Positions 1 to 6,576 of a DNA stretch of 7,016 bases are shown piece by piece; position 1 is the first letter of the stretch; each line of letters begins with the position of its first letter. Source of the DNA: Alphaproteobacteria bacterium (GTDB taxonomy: Bacteria > Pseudomonadota > Alphaproteobacteria > Kiloniellales > J153); contig RFLL01000392.1 of the NCBI GenBank assembly GCA_003693905.1, positions 1 to 7,016 on the forward strand. Direction: 5' to 3'. Below the pieces are notes generated by a model. It was given only the letters and a program-made list of their open reading frames with translations. It searched no databases and was not told where the DNA came from. A program made the position numbers and the translations under genes.

Positions 1-122
1 CGGTCGAGAAACACCGCCTTGATCGAATCCTGCCACGACCACAGAGACAGCGGAAAATAGCTGAGCGGGCGAAAATCCGCGTTCAGAACAAGGGCGGGAA
101 AATCATGGGCCGCCGCACTCAC
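1..122 (-). CDS. HNH endonuclease, N-terminal fragment (gene runs off the left edge)
   Basis: Reading leftward from a GTG at 122, the frame stays open to the edge and encodes 40 codons beginning MSAAAHDFPALVLNADFRPL, followed by a YFPLSLWSWQD block and KAVFLDR. This opening is, from my knowledge of the family, that of the small (about 180-200 aa) HNH endonucleases common in alphaproteobacteria. Their catalytic HNH core lies further along and is not in the window, so nuclease activity cannot be confirmed here. The start is supported by an AGGAG (complement of CTCCT at 133-137) 10 nt upstream of the GTG. A more internal start would cut into the conserved block. The gene is divergent from the MEMO1-family gene. 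Role is unknown; such stand-alone HNH proteins are usually annotated only by domain. Confidence 0.8.
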   Translation of the reverse strand, partial: MSAAAHDFPALVLNADFRPLSYFPLSLWSWQDSIKAVFLD

Positions 123-386
123 GCTCTACCGTCTCCTCTTGCCGCCATGGCGGAACTGCCGCCCGGCGCCGCGGCGAACGGGCAGCCGTTCCCTTGATAG
201 CGAACCCGGCCCGAGCGGACAAGGCCCGGGCAGGCGACAGGACATCTCCAGTGTGGCGGCTACAGGTTAACGGAACGTGCCCACCGGCGCCCGCCCTTCC
301 CGGATCCGCCCTCACTCCTTCTCTCTCTTCAACAGCGGGCAAGAGTGCCTAGATTCAAGGAAGGCAGCGGACGAGGTGAGGAAGCG
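123..386. promoter_or_regulatory. Divergent intergenic region between the HNH and MEMO1-family genes
   Basis: These 264 bases separate two divergent genes and should carry both promoters. For the plus-strand gene a weak candidate is TTCAAC (328-333), a 16-nt spacer and TAGATT (350-355). That would place transcription start near 362 and exclude the GTG at 345 as a translation start. Short reading frames on both strands are arginine/proline-rich and resemble no family. I see no tRNA, repeat or convincing operator. The promoter call rests only on partial consensus matches. Confidence 0.3.
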
Positions 387-1214
387 ATGGGCCCGCACGC
401 GGTACGAGCGCCGGCCGTGGCCGGCTTCTTCTACCCGGACGATCCCGCCCTGCTGCGCGCGGTGGTCGAGGATTTTCTCATCGAGGCCGCGCCGCCGCCC
501 CTGCCCGGCCGCCCGAAAGCGCTGATCGCCCCGCATGCCGGATACATCCATTCCGGTCCCGTCGCCGCCCGGGCTTACCGGGCACTGGCCGACACGGCAC
601 CGGACGTGCGCCGTGTCGTCCTGGTCGGCCCGGCCCACTTCGTCGCCTTTCACGGCATCGCCGTGCCCCGGGTCGCGGCGATGGCCTCTCCCCTTGGCGA
701 GATCGCCATCGACCAGGCAGGTCTGGCGGCGATTCGCGATTTGCCGCAGGTGGTCGAATCCGACGGACCCCACCTCGAAGAACATGCTCTTGAAGTTCAT
801 CTGCCGTTTCTGCAAACGGTTCTCGAGCGCTTTACGGTCGTGCCTCTTCTGGTCGGCGAAGCACGCCCGGCCGCGGTGGCCGAGGTTCTGGGCCGGTTGT
901 GGAACGGCCCCCGGACGCTCATCGTGGTCAGTTCCGATCTGTCCCACTATCACCCGTACGACGAGGCCCGGCACCGCGACCGGCGCACCGCCGCGGCCAT
1001 CGAAGCCTTTGCCGACGAAGCCATCGGTCCCGAGGATGCCTGCGGCTGCGTGGCGATCGCCGGCCTGCTGATTGAAGCGCGGGCGCGGGGCTTGCACATC
1101 GTGCGGCTCGATCTGCGCACCTCCGGCGACACCAGCGGCGAACGTCACCGCGTCGTCGGTTACGGCGCCTGGGCCCTGTGCGAACGGCCGGACGCTCCCT
1201 CCGGCAGAAGATAG
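387..1214 (+). CDS. MEMO1 family protein (AmmeMemoRadiSam system protein B-like)
   Basis: The 275-aa product matches the MEMO1 family along its length. It has the N-terminal RAPAVAGFFYPDDP block (residues 7-20), APHAGY with His50, GPAHF with His84, the EEHALEVHLPFLQ stretch (131-143), SSDLSHY (182-188) and a Cys-Gly at 219-220. His50, His84 and Cys219 align with the metal-site His/His/Cys of human MEMO1, a relative of extradiol dioxygenases. In prokaryotes the family is also known as protein B of AmmeMemoRadiSam sets, with an AMMECR1-domain protein and a radical SAM protein. Neither partner is in this window, and the bacterial reaction is not established. I chose the ATG at 387 because GAGG (378-381) sits 5 nt upstream and the protein then begins just before the conserved block. 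A GTG at 345 would add 14 unconserved residues. The gene converges on the hydrolase, with stops 30 nt apart. Cytosolic: no signal peptide or membrane segment. Confidence 0.9.
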   Translation: MGPHAVRAPAVAGFFYPDDPALLRAVVEDFLIEAAPPPLPGRPKALIAPHAGYIHSGPVAARAYRALADTAPDVRRVVLVGPAHFVAFHGIAVPRVAAMASPLGEIAIDQAGLAAIRDLPQVVESDGPHLEEHALEVHLPFLQTVLERFTVVPLLVGEARPAAVAEVLGRLWNGPRTLIVVSSDLSHYHPYDEARHRDRRTAAAIEAFADEAIGPEDACGCVAIAGLLIEARARGLHIVRLDLRTSGDTSGERHRVVGYGAWALCERPDAPSGRR

Positions 1215-1244
1215 AAACCCCGGACTACAGCTACAGGGGGATCG

Positions 1245-1931
1245 TCAGGCCGGCGTCTGCGGTCCGGCCCCGGGCCCCAGGTGGCGCGCCAGCATCTCCA
1301 TGCCGAGCTCGATGCCGCGCTCGTCGATGCCGTGGCCGAGGCCGGGGCGGCGTTCGGCGCGCACCGGCACGCCGCTGGCCTTCAGCGCCGCTTCGGCGGC
1401 CGCCAGCGCCGAGACGTCGACGATCTCGTCGGCCTCTCCGTGCACCAGCAGTACCGGCGGACGGCTGCGGATCTCGGCCGGCAACGTCTCGGGTCCCACC
1501 AGCATCCCCGAATAGCCGACGACGGCGGCACACGGGTGGCGGCGGCGCAGCGCCACGTGCAGAGCCATCATCGTGCCCTGGGAGAACCCGACCAGCGCCA
1601 GATGCGCATCGTCGAGCGCAAAGCGCGCCAGCTCGGCGTCAAGAAAGGCATCGAGGTGCGGTGCGGCCATGCGCACACCGCCCAGGATCGCCGCCGGCTC
1701 GCGCACCTGGAGGCTGAACCACTGGCGCCCGAACGGCGCCATATCGCACGGGAACGGTGCATGCGGGGCGACGAACGCGGCCCCGGGCACGGCGCGCGCA
1801 AAATGGGGGGCCAGCGCGATCAGATCATTGCCGTCGGCGCCGAGGCCGTGGAGAAGAACGACCAGGGCCGTGGCCCGGCCCGGCGGTGGCCCGAAGCGGG
1901 GGCCGTCGAGCTCTATCGTCGGAATCGTCAT
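1245..1931 (-). CDS. Alpha/beta-hydrolase, carboxylesterase/phospholipase family (YpfH-like)
   Basis: The 228-aa product has the hallmarks of the small serine esterases of the phospholipase/carboxylesterase family. These are LLHGLGADG (26-34, oxyanion-hole loop), the nucleophile elbow GFSQG with Ser117, HGEADEIV with Asp168 and GLGHGID with His200, giving a complete Ser-Asp-His triad in the usual order. Length fits the family (about 210-230 aa). Members hydrolyse short acyl esters or, in some cases, acyl-protein thioesters; the natural substrate here cannot be read from sequence. There is no signal peptide, so it is probably cytosolic. An AGAGG (complement of 1941-1945) lies 9 nt before the ATG. 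It sits 103 nt downstream of the glycosylase gene on the same strand, so cotranscription is possible but not shown. The C-terminal dozen residues are Gly/Pro/Ala-rich and probably disordered. Confidence 0.9.
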   Translation of the reverse strand: MTIPTIELDGPRFGPPPGRATALVVLLHGLGADGNDLIALAPHFARAVPGAAFVAPHAPFPCDMAPFGRQWFSLQVREPAAILGGVRMAAPHLDAFLDAELARFALDDAHLALVGFSQGTMMALHVALRRRHPCAAVVGYSGMLVGPETLPAEIRSRPPVLLVHGEADEIVDVSALAAAEAALKASGVPVRAERRPGLGHGIDERGIELGMEMLARHLGPGAGPQTPA

Positions 1932-2034
1932 GCGACCATGCCTCTGCGTGCTGCTGCCGGCGCCGGGGCCGGGTTGATGTCGGCCCGGTTCATATCGGAA
2001 AGCCGGCGCGCCGTCACGCCACGAGCGGAAAAAT

Positions 2035-2679
2035 TCACGGAATATCGGGCAGACCGGGGTGGCGATAGGCGTGCCACAGGAACCGGGCCGCGGCGCTGCG
2101 ATAGGGGCGCCACGGTTCGGCCAGCGCCCGCATCTCTTCGCCGCGGGGACGTTCGGCCAGTCCTTTCAGACGTTGCAACGCCACCTGCACGGCCAGATCG
2201 TCGGCCGGCCACACGTCGGGGCGGCCGAGGGCGAACAGAAGATAGATCTCGGCGCTCCAGCGCCCGATGCCGGGGACCTGCGACAGATGCGCAATCGCCG
2301 CTTCATCATCCATGCGGGCGACCGCGCGCAGCTTGATGCGCCCACGCAGCACATCCTCGGCCAACGCCCGGCCATACCGGATCTTCTGCCGGCTGAGGCC
2401 GATCGCCCGCAATGCCGCGTCGTCGAGGGTCAGGAACCCGCGCGGCGTCAACGGTCGCACCGCGGCGCCAAGACGGGCCAGAATCGCACCGGCCGCCTGC
2501 GCCGAGACCTGTTGCGCCACGATGATCTGAAGCAGGCCGGCAAATCCGCGCGGCCGACGACGCACTGGCGGCAGGCCGCAGGCGGCAAAGGCGCGGGCGA
2601 AATCCGCATCGCGCGCGGCCAGGGCCTCCAGCGCCGGGCGCAGAGAGACATCGGGGCGTGGTCTGCGCACTCCGGTCAT
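2035..2679 (-). CDS. DNA-3-methyladenine glycosylase II, AlkA-like (HhH-GPD superfamily)
   Basis: This is a base-excision repair enzyme that would remove alkylated bases such as 3-methyladenine from DNA. The 214-aa product shows the HhH-GPD layout: LLQIIVAQQVSAQAA (49-63), a helix-hairpin-helix with VPGIGRWSAEIY (135-146), then WPADDLAVQ, where Asp161 matches catalytic Asp238 of E. coli AlkA (LPDDYLIKQ). The segment AEPWRPYRSAAARFLWHAY (187-205) parallels the AlkA tail. It lacks the N-terminal TBP-like domain of E. coli AlkA, as in the shorter members common in alphaproteobacteria. Start choice is uncertain. The frame extends to a GTG at 2739, which adds 20 Arg/Gly-rich residues, but a possible -10 element (complement of 2746-2751) would put the transcript start almost on that GTG. 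I therefore prefer the ATG at 2679, although its ribosome site is weak. Confidence 0.88.
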   Translation of the reverse strand: MTGVRRPRPDVSLRPALEALAARDADFARAFAACGLPPVRRRPRGFAGLLQIIVAQQVSAQAAGAILARLGAAVRPLTPRGFLTLDDAALRAIGLSRQKIRYGRALAEDVLRGRIKLRAVARMDDEAAIAHLSQVPGIGRWSAEIYLLFALGRPDVWPADDLAVQVALQRLKGLAERPRGEEMRALAEPWRPYRSAAARFLWHAYRHPGLPDIP

Positions 2680-2745
2680 GGATCCCGAATCGTCCCCGTT
2701 TCCACGCCTGTGCGACCTCTTGCCCGCAATTGCCGTCACCCGGCC

Positions 2746-2776
2746 ACTATAAACCAGAAACCCGGATGGAGACCAA
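2746..2776 (-). promoter_or_regulatory. Candidate promoter for the AlkA-like glycosylase gene
   Basis: Read on the minus strand, TATAGT (complement of 2746-2751) matches five of six bases of a sigma-70 type -10 box. A TTGGTC (complement of 2771-2776) lies upstream with a 19-nt gap, or 17 nt if TTTATA (2748-2753) is used as the -10. The -35 match is only three of six, so this is tentative. The AT-rich core stands out in an otherwise very GC-rich intergenic region that also has to drive the divergent oxidoreductase gene. Confidence 0.3.
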
Positions 2777-2905
2777 AGGCCCGCACCCGCCCCGGATCAA
2801 CGGACCGGACGCCGCGGCCGTCTTCGCCTTCCCGAAACCCGGATGCCCTGCTACAACGGATGCACCCGGCAGAACCGCACCGCAACGACACCGCATCCGG
2901 CACCC

Positions 2906-4210
2906 ATGACCCCCCAGCGCTACGACGCGGCCATCATCGGCGGCGGCATTGTCGGCTGTGCCGCCGCGTTCTACCTCGCCCGGCGCGGGCTCAAGGTCGT
3001 GGTGTTGGAAAAGGGCGAGATCGCCGGCGAACAGTCGGGCCGCAACTGGGGCTTCGTGCGCCAGCAGGGCCGCGATCCGCGTGAACTTCCGCTGATGATC
3101 GAATGCAACCGGATGTGGCGGGATCTGCCGGGTGTGCTCGAAGCCGATATCGAATGGCGCCAGGGCGGCCTGCTGTATCTGGCCCGTGATGAAGCCCAAC
3201 TGGCCAAGTACGAAGCCTGGCTCGATCACGCCCGCAACCACCGGATCGACAGCCGCTTGCTGAGCGGCGCCGAAGCCGCGGCGATGATCCCCGGCCTGCG
3301 CGGAACCTGGTGCGGCGCGCTTTATACGCCCAGCGACGGCCATGCCGATCCGCTCAAGACCACCCGCGCCTTCGCCGCCGCCGCCCGGCGTCACGGCGCC
3401 GATGTCCGGACCGGCTGCGTCGTGGAAGCGATCGAGACCGCCGGCGGCGGCGCCTGCGGTGTACGCACCGAAGCCGGGCCGATCGCCGCCGCTACCGTTC
3501 TGGTCGCCGCCGGCGCATGGACCAGCCGTTTTCTACGCCCGCTTCTGCGCCCGCTGGGGCTCGACCTGCCGCAGCTCTACGTCCGCGCCACCGTGTTGCG
3601 CACGACCGCGGCACCGCCCGCCCTGCCCTTCGGGGTGTGGAGCGGCGACATCGGTTTTCGCCAGCGCCGCGACGGCACCTTCAACGTGGCCCCCGGACGC
3701 AGCTCGGATTTCTACGTGGTGCCCGATCTGGTCCGCTATCTGCGTCCGTTCTGGCCCGCCTACCGGCGCGAACGCGGCGATGCGCGGCCCTATTTCAGTC
3801 GCGAAACCGTGGACGGACTGGCGCACCTCGTCGGCGGACAACCGGCGCTGGTGCGGCAGATGAAGCGGCACCGGGTATTCGCGCCGCCGCCCAACCGCAC
3901 CGCGGCCGAGCGGGCGCTGACCGCCTTCAAGCGTCTGCTGCCGGCCTTTGCCGGGCTTGAAATGCGCGAAGCCTGGGCCGGTGCGATCGAGGTGACGCCG
4001 GACGAGGTACCGGTGCTGGATGCTGTGCCGGGAGTACGCAATCTTGTGGTGGCGACCGGGTTCAGCGGCCACGGGTTCGGCTTCGGACCGATCGCCGGGC
4101 GCGTGATGGCCGAGATGATCGCCGATGGACAGCCATCCTTCGACCTGCATGCGTTCCGCTTTACGCGCTTTGCCGAGGCCGGCCACAGCCATGACCATGA
4201 CGCGGTCTGA
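2906..4210 (+). CDS. FAD-dependent oxidoreductase, DAO family (DadA/glycine oxidase-like)
   Basis: The 434-aa product is a D-amino-acid-oxidase-fold flavoenzyme of the DadA/glycine-oxidase class. It opens with a Rossmann FAD-binding segment, AAIIGGGIVGCAAAFYLARR (8-27), with GxGxxG-type glycines 12, 14 and 17. Glu35 in VVVLEKG (31-37) is the expected ligand of the adenosine ribose. A SGRNWGFVRQQGRDP block (44-58) follows, and the C-terminal FAD-contact motif is ATGFSGHGFGFGPIAG (383-398). Such enzymes oxidise an amine or amino acid to an imine. The substrate is not predictable, and no transporter or catabolic neighbour helps. There is no signal peptide or membrane helix. I prefer the ATG at 2906 because homologues begin a few residues before the Rossmann strand; an ATG at 2843 adds 21 unconserved residues. 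Neither start has a clear ribosome site. The gene overlaps or abuts gluQRS. The tail ends in a His/Asp-rich HSHDHD. Confidence 0.85.
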   Translation: MTPQRYDAAIIGGGIVGCAAAFYLARRGLKVVVLEKGEIAGEQSGRNWGFVRQQGRDPRELPLMIECNRMWRDLPGVLEADIEWRQGGLLYLARDEAQLAKYEAWLDHARNHRIDSRLLSGAEAAAMIPGLRGTWCGALYTPSDGHADPLKTTRAFAAAARRHGADVRTGCVVEAIETAGGGACGVRTEAGPIAAATVLVAAGAWTSRFLRPLLRPLGLDLPQLYVRATVLRTTAAPPALPFGVWSGDIGFRQRRDGTFNVAPGRSSDFYVVPDLVRYLRPFWPAYRRERGDARPYFSRETVDGLAHLVGGQPALVRQMKRHRVFAPPPNRTAAERALTAFKRLLPAFAGLEMREAWAGAIEVTPDEVPVLDAVPGVRNLVVATGFSGHGFGFGPIAGRVMAEMIADGQPSFDLHAFRFTRFAEAGHSHDHDAV

Positions 4211-5081
4211 AAGCGGCGCCGCGATGACGGCCGGGCGCGGCCCCGTTATCACCCGCTTCGCCCCCTCGCCGACCGGCTATCTTCACCTCGGCCATGCCCA
4301 TGCCGCGCTGTTTGCGTGGCGCGCCGCGCGCCATGCGGGCGGACGCTTCGTGCTGCGGATCGAGGACATCGACGGTCCGCGCTGCCGGCCCGAATTCGCG
4401 GCCGCCATCATCGAAGATCTGGAATGGCTCGGCCTCGACTGGGACGGCCCGGTGCTGCATCAGTCCGAACGCCTGGGCCATTACGCCGGCGCCCTTGAAC
4501 GCCTGCACGAGATGGGCCTTCTCTACCCCTGCTTCTGCACCCGCCGCGACATCCAGGCCGAGATCGCCCGCGCCGTCGCCGCCCCGCACGGGCCCGACGG
4601 CCCGCTGTACCCCGGCACCTGCCGGGTGCTGGACACCGCCGCGCGCCATGCCCGAATCGCCGCCGGCGCGGCGCATGCGCTGCGCCTCGACGTGGCGGCG
4701 GCGCTGGCACGCACCGGCCCGCTGGTCTGGCACGACCGCGCCGCCGGCGAGATTGCCGCCGATCCGGGCGCACTCGGTGACGTGGTGCTGGCGCGCAAGG
4801 ACATCGCCACCAGCTATCATCTGGCGGTCACACTCGACGATGCCGATCAGGGTGTGACCCTCGTCACCCGCGGCCGCGACCTGTTCCACACCACCCATGT
4901 TCATCGCCTGTTGCAGGCGCTGCTCGATCTGCCGGTGCCGACATGGCACCACCACGATCTGCTGACCGACGACGCCGGCCGACGGCTGGCCAAGCGTCAC
5001 GATGCCCTGGCCATCCGAACCTTGCGCGCCGCCGGCAGGAGCCCGGCCGAGGTGCGCGCCCTGGCCGGATTCGCGGACTGA
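4191..5081 (+). CDS. gluQ: Glutamyl-Q tRNA(Asp) synthetase
   Basis: This stand-alone GluRS-like catalytic domain activates glutamate and attaches it to queuosine at the wobble position of tRNA(Asp); the gene is also called gluQRS or yadB. In the 296-aa version it has TRFAPSPTGYLHLGH (21-35, class I HIGH region), RIEDIDGPR (56-64), SYHLAVTLDDADQGVTLVTR (208-227) and the KMSKS-like RLAKRH (265-270). The zinc site of the bacterial enzyme is intact: Cys114, Cys116, Tyr140 and Cys144. The C-terminal anticodon-binding domain of true GluRS is absent and the length fits GluQRS (about 290-310 aa), so this is not gltX. The start is ambiguous. ATG 4191 overlaps the oxidoreductase by 20 nt and has GAGG (4175-4178) 12 nt upstream. 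ATG 4224, 13 nt beyond that stop, gives 285 aa and the more typical short N-terminus. Either way translational coupling to the oxidoreductase is plausible. Confidence 0.93.
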   Translation: MTMTRSESGAAMTAGRGPVITRFAPSPTGYLHLGHAHAALFAWRAARHAGGRFVLRIEDIDGPRCRPEFAAAIIEDLEWLGLDWDGPVLHQSERLGHYAGALERLHEMGLLYPCFCTRRDIQAEIARAVAAPHGPDGPLYPGTCRVLDTAARHARIAAGAAHALRLDVAAALARTGPLVWHDRAAGEIAADPGALGDVVLARKDIATSYHLAVTLDDADQGVTLVTRGRDLFHTTHVHRLLQALLDLPVPTWHHHDLLTDDAGRRLAKRHDALAIRTLRAAGRSPAEVRALAGFAD

Positions 5082-5120
5082 CGAGAGGGCGCGACTGCAC
5101 CAACGGCAGGAGGAGCGCGC

Positions 5121-5972
5121 CTATTCGGACAGACGCAGGCCTTCCCAGATTTCCTGATAGTCGGGATCGTCGGGGGCCAGCAGCCCGTGACGAATGGCGA
5201 AGTCGAGGATCACCAACGCCACGTTGAACTTGAAATCGTCGCTGTCGCGCACCGTTTCCATCACCCGCTGCATCGGCCACAGATCGAACGATTCGACCTC
5301 GCCGTCCGCATTGACCGGCCTGAAATCCGCCGGCAGCGCCAGATCGAAGCAGAACAGCACGTCGTCGCGCAGGCCCTCATCGCGCTCACAGCGATAGGAA
5401 ACGGCGCCGACCGGTACCGCACGGGCCGCCGCTTCGGCCGCGATGCCGGCCTCTTCGGCGCATTCCTTGATCAGGTTGTCGCGCACCGTAAGGCCATGCG
5501 GCTGACCGCCGGCGACGAGATGATCGAGCTTGCCCGGCGCCGTCTGTTTGGTTTGCGCGCGCCGCGCCACCCACATGTGAAGGCCGTCGGCCTTTTCGAC
5601 GATCCCGTTCAAGTGGACGCCAAAGGCACGCACCCCGAACAGCGGCACTGCGGCCCGCTCCATGGTCATCAACGGCGGATCGCCCCAGCGCAACACGACC
5701 GGATACTCCTCGTCGCGCCACAGCGGCAATTCGCCGGCTGCGCGCAGGCGCAACAGCACCTCGTGCACCGCCGCGGTGCGCTCGGCCGGTTCGGCCAGCT
5801 CCGGCACCAGGGTGACGGCGCGGTCGGAAACTTCGAACACATCGGGAAAGTCGCGCAGACGCCGGGCCATCGCGTGGGTGACACGACCGACGTTGACGTC
5901 CTCGATCATGAACGGACGGTAGGCATCGGGATCCCAGCGGTGACAGGTTCGGATGCGATCGAGATAGCTCAC
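5121..5972 (-). CDS. DUF4743 domain-containing Nudix hydrolase
   Basis: The 283-aa product joins an N-terminal DUF4743-type region (about 1-115) to a Nudix domain (about 115-265), the arrangement of the Nudix domain fused to thiamine pyrophosphokinase in fission yeast Tnr3. Signature stretches are HMWVARRAQ (132-140), PGKLDHLVAGG (146-156) and the Nudix box (155-177), which ends KECAEEAGI with the metal-binding Glu170, Glu173 and Glu174. The Glu normally found six residues after the first box glycine is Leu161, and the usual Arg is Lys169. Nudix enzymes hydrolyse nucleoside or other diphosphates; in yeast and plants relatives act on oxidised thiamine diphosphate, but that substrate is only a suggestion here. 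The start is a GTG with a full AGGAGG (complement of 5984-5989) 11 nt upstream. It lies 29 nt after the ACT-domain gene, probably in one transcript. Confidence 0.88.
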   Translation of the reverse strand: MSYLDRIRTCHRWDPDAYRPFMIEDVNVGRVTHAMARRLRDFPDVFEVSDRAVTLVPELAEPAERTAAVHEVLLRLRAAGELPLWRDEEYPVVLRWGDPPLMTMERAAVPLFGVRAFGVHLNGIVEKADGLHMWVARRAQTKQTAPGKLDHLVAGGQPHGLTVRDNLIKECAEEAGIAAEAAARAVPVGAVSYRCERDEGLRDDVLFCFDLALPADFRPVNADGEVESFDLWPMQRVMETVRDSDDFKFNVALVILDFAIRHGLLAPDDPDYQEIWEGLRLSE

Positions 5973-6001
5973 CGGCTCACGTGCCTCCTGTTGTCCGCCG
6001 T

Positions 6002-6352
6002 CTATCGCTCCGTGCGTTCCGCCGGCCTTCCCCAGCCCTTTTCCGAGGTCAGTACCGTCGTCACGCCGCAGATCTGACGCAGGCAGCGGGCAATGTAGGC
6101 GCTTGTTTCAGGGGTCAGGCCGGCGACCTGAAGGTCGATCGACAATTCGCGCCGCGTGGTACCGGTCACGTCGCTGACCCAGCGGTCGGGGACCAGATTG
6201 CGCTTGGCGAACAGCTCCAGCACCCGCGGCATCACGCCCGGATCGGCGTCGGCCTGGACGGAAAAACAGAACACCCGCGCCGATGGTGCCGGGTGAACAC
6301 GGGATCGGGGCAGCGGATCGGAAAAATCGGTTTCAGTCTTGGTTGCAGACAT
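6002..6352 (-). CDS. Small ACT-domain protein of unknown function
   Basis: The 116-aa product has a single ACT-like domain at about residues 27-103. It begins with strand VFCFSVQADADPGVMPRVLELFAKR (26-50 region), with the typical D-x-G-v-x-x-v-l-x-l-f-a pattern. A strand follows in ELSIDLQVAG (69-78), then a helix and a last strand around VTTVLTSE (97-104). ACT domains bind amino acids and regulate metabolic enzymes. Size and layout recall small regulatory subunits such as those of acetohydroxyacid synthase (IlvM/IlvN), but no catalytic subunit is adjacent, so I do not assign that role. The N-terminal 25 residues and the last dozen are polar and probably disordered. The ATG has AGGAG (complement of 6363-6367) 10 nt upstream. 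The gene is followed after 29 nt by the Nudix gene. Confidence 0.75.
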   Translation of the reverse strand: MSATKTETDFSDPLPRSRVHPAPSARVFCFSVQADADPGVMPRVLELFAKRNLVPDRWVSDVTGTTRRELSIDLQVAGLTPETSAYIARCLRQICGVTTVLTSEKGWGRPAERTER

Positions 6353-6576
6353 GACACGCGGACTCCTGCGTGGCGGGAACGAAAGACGAATCGAACGGGC
6401 CCGGTCGCCGCACGCGGCGCCGGGTCGCTAATTCGCAGGATCGTCCTCCCATGCAGGGTGCGCGGTTTCATGACTGCGGAAGGGTAACGCGGCCCATGGC
6501 GCAAAATCAAGGCAATGCCCGCGCCACGTGCAAGAGGGGCGCGACCGCTTTACGTGCGTCCGGCGCCGGCCTTTTT
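6353..6576. other. Intergenic region upstream of the ACT/Nudix pair
   Basis: These 224 bases lie between the stop of the B12-binding gene and the start of the ACT-domain gene, both on the minus strand. The region should hold the promoter of the ACT/Nudix pair, but I found no -35/-10 pair I would defend. It contains the hairpin at 6400-6424 and a T-run at 6572-6578 that merges with the B12-protein stop codon. Short open frames here resemble no family, and I see no tRNA or riboswitch signature. Confidence 0.4.
6400..6424. repeat. GC-rich inverted repeat (hairpin) in the ACT-gene leader region
   Basis: CCCGG (6400-6404) pairs with CCGGG (6420-6424), CGCC (6406-6409) with GGCG (6416-6419) and G6410 with C6415. 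This gives a ten-pair stem with one bulged T at 6405 and a four-base loop, CACG. It lies about 50 nt upstream of the ACT-domain start codon, so it may fall in that gene's 5' leader. No T-run follows on either strand, so it is not a typical intrinsic terminator. In DNA this rich in GC such a stem can arise by chance. Confidence 0.35.

Noticed and set aside
312..1148. A 278-codon open frame on the minus strand.
   Set aside because: It is fully antisense to the MEMO1-family gene, which has clear family motifs. Its own product is an Arg/Gly/Asp-rich sequence without a recognisable domain, as expected of a shadow frame in GC-rich DNA.
1215..1244. Possible bidirectional terminator between the convergent MEMO1 and hydrolase genes.
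   Set aside because: CCCC and GGGG flank the gap, but the interior does not pair and there is no T-run.
1281..2336. A 351-codon open frame on the plus strand.
   Set aside because: It runs antisense across both the hydrolase and the glycosylase genes and through the gap between them. Composition is Arg/His/Gln-rich with no motif, so it is a shadow frame.
2059..3084. A 341-codon open frame on the plus strand.
   Set aside because: It spans the antisense of the glycosylase and then the wrong frame of the oxidoreductase, with no family resemblance.
4161..5000. A 279-codon open frame on the minus strand.
   Set aside because: It is antisense to gluQRS, whose HIGH, zinc and KMSKS-like motifs are all present.
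5187..6077. A 296-codon open frame on the plus strand, longer than the Nudix gene it opposes.
   Set aside because: The opposite strand encodes a protein with a Nudix box and a strong ribosome site, while this product is His/Arg/Gln-rich and without motifs.
6002..6352. Assignment of the ACT-domain protein as the acetohydroxyacid synthase regulatory subunit.
   Set aside because: Size and fold would allow it, but there is no adjacent ilvB/ilvI-type gene and the sequence is not close enough to IlvN/IlvH/IlvM to name.
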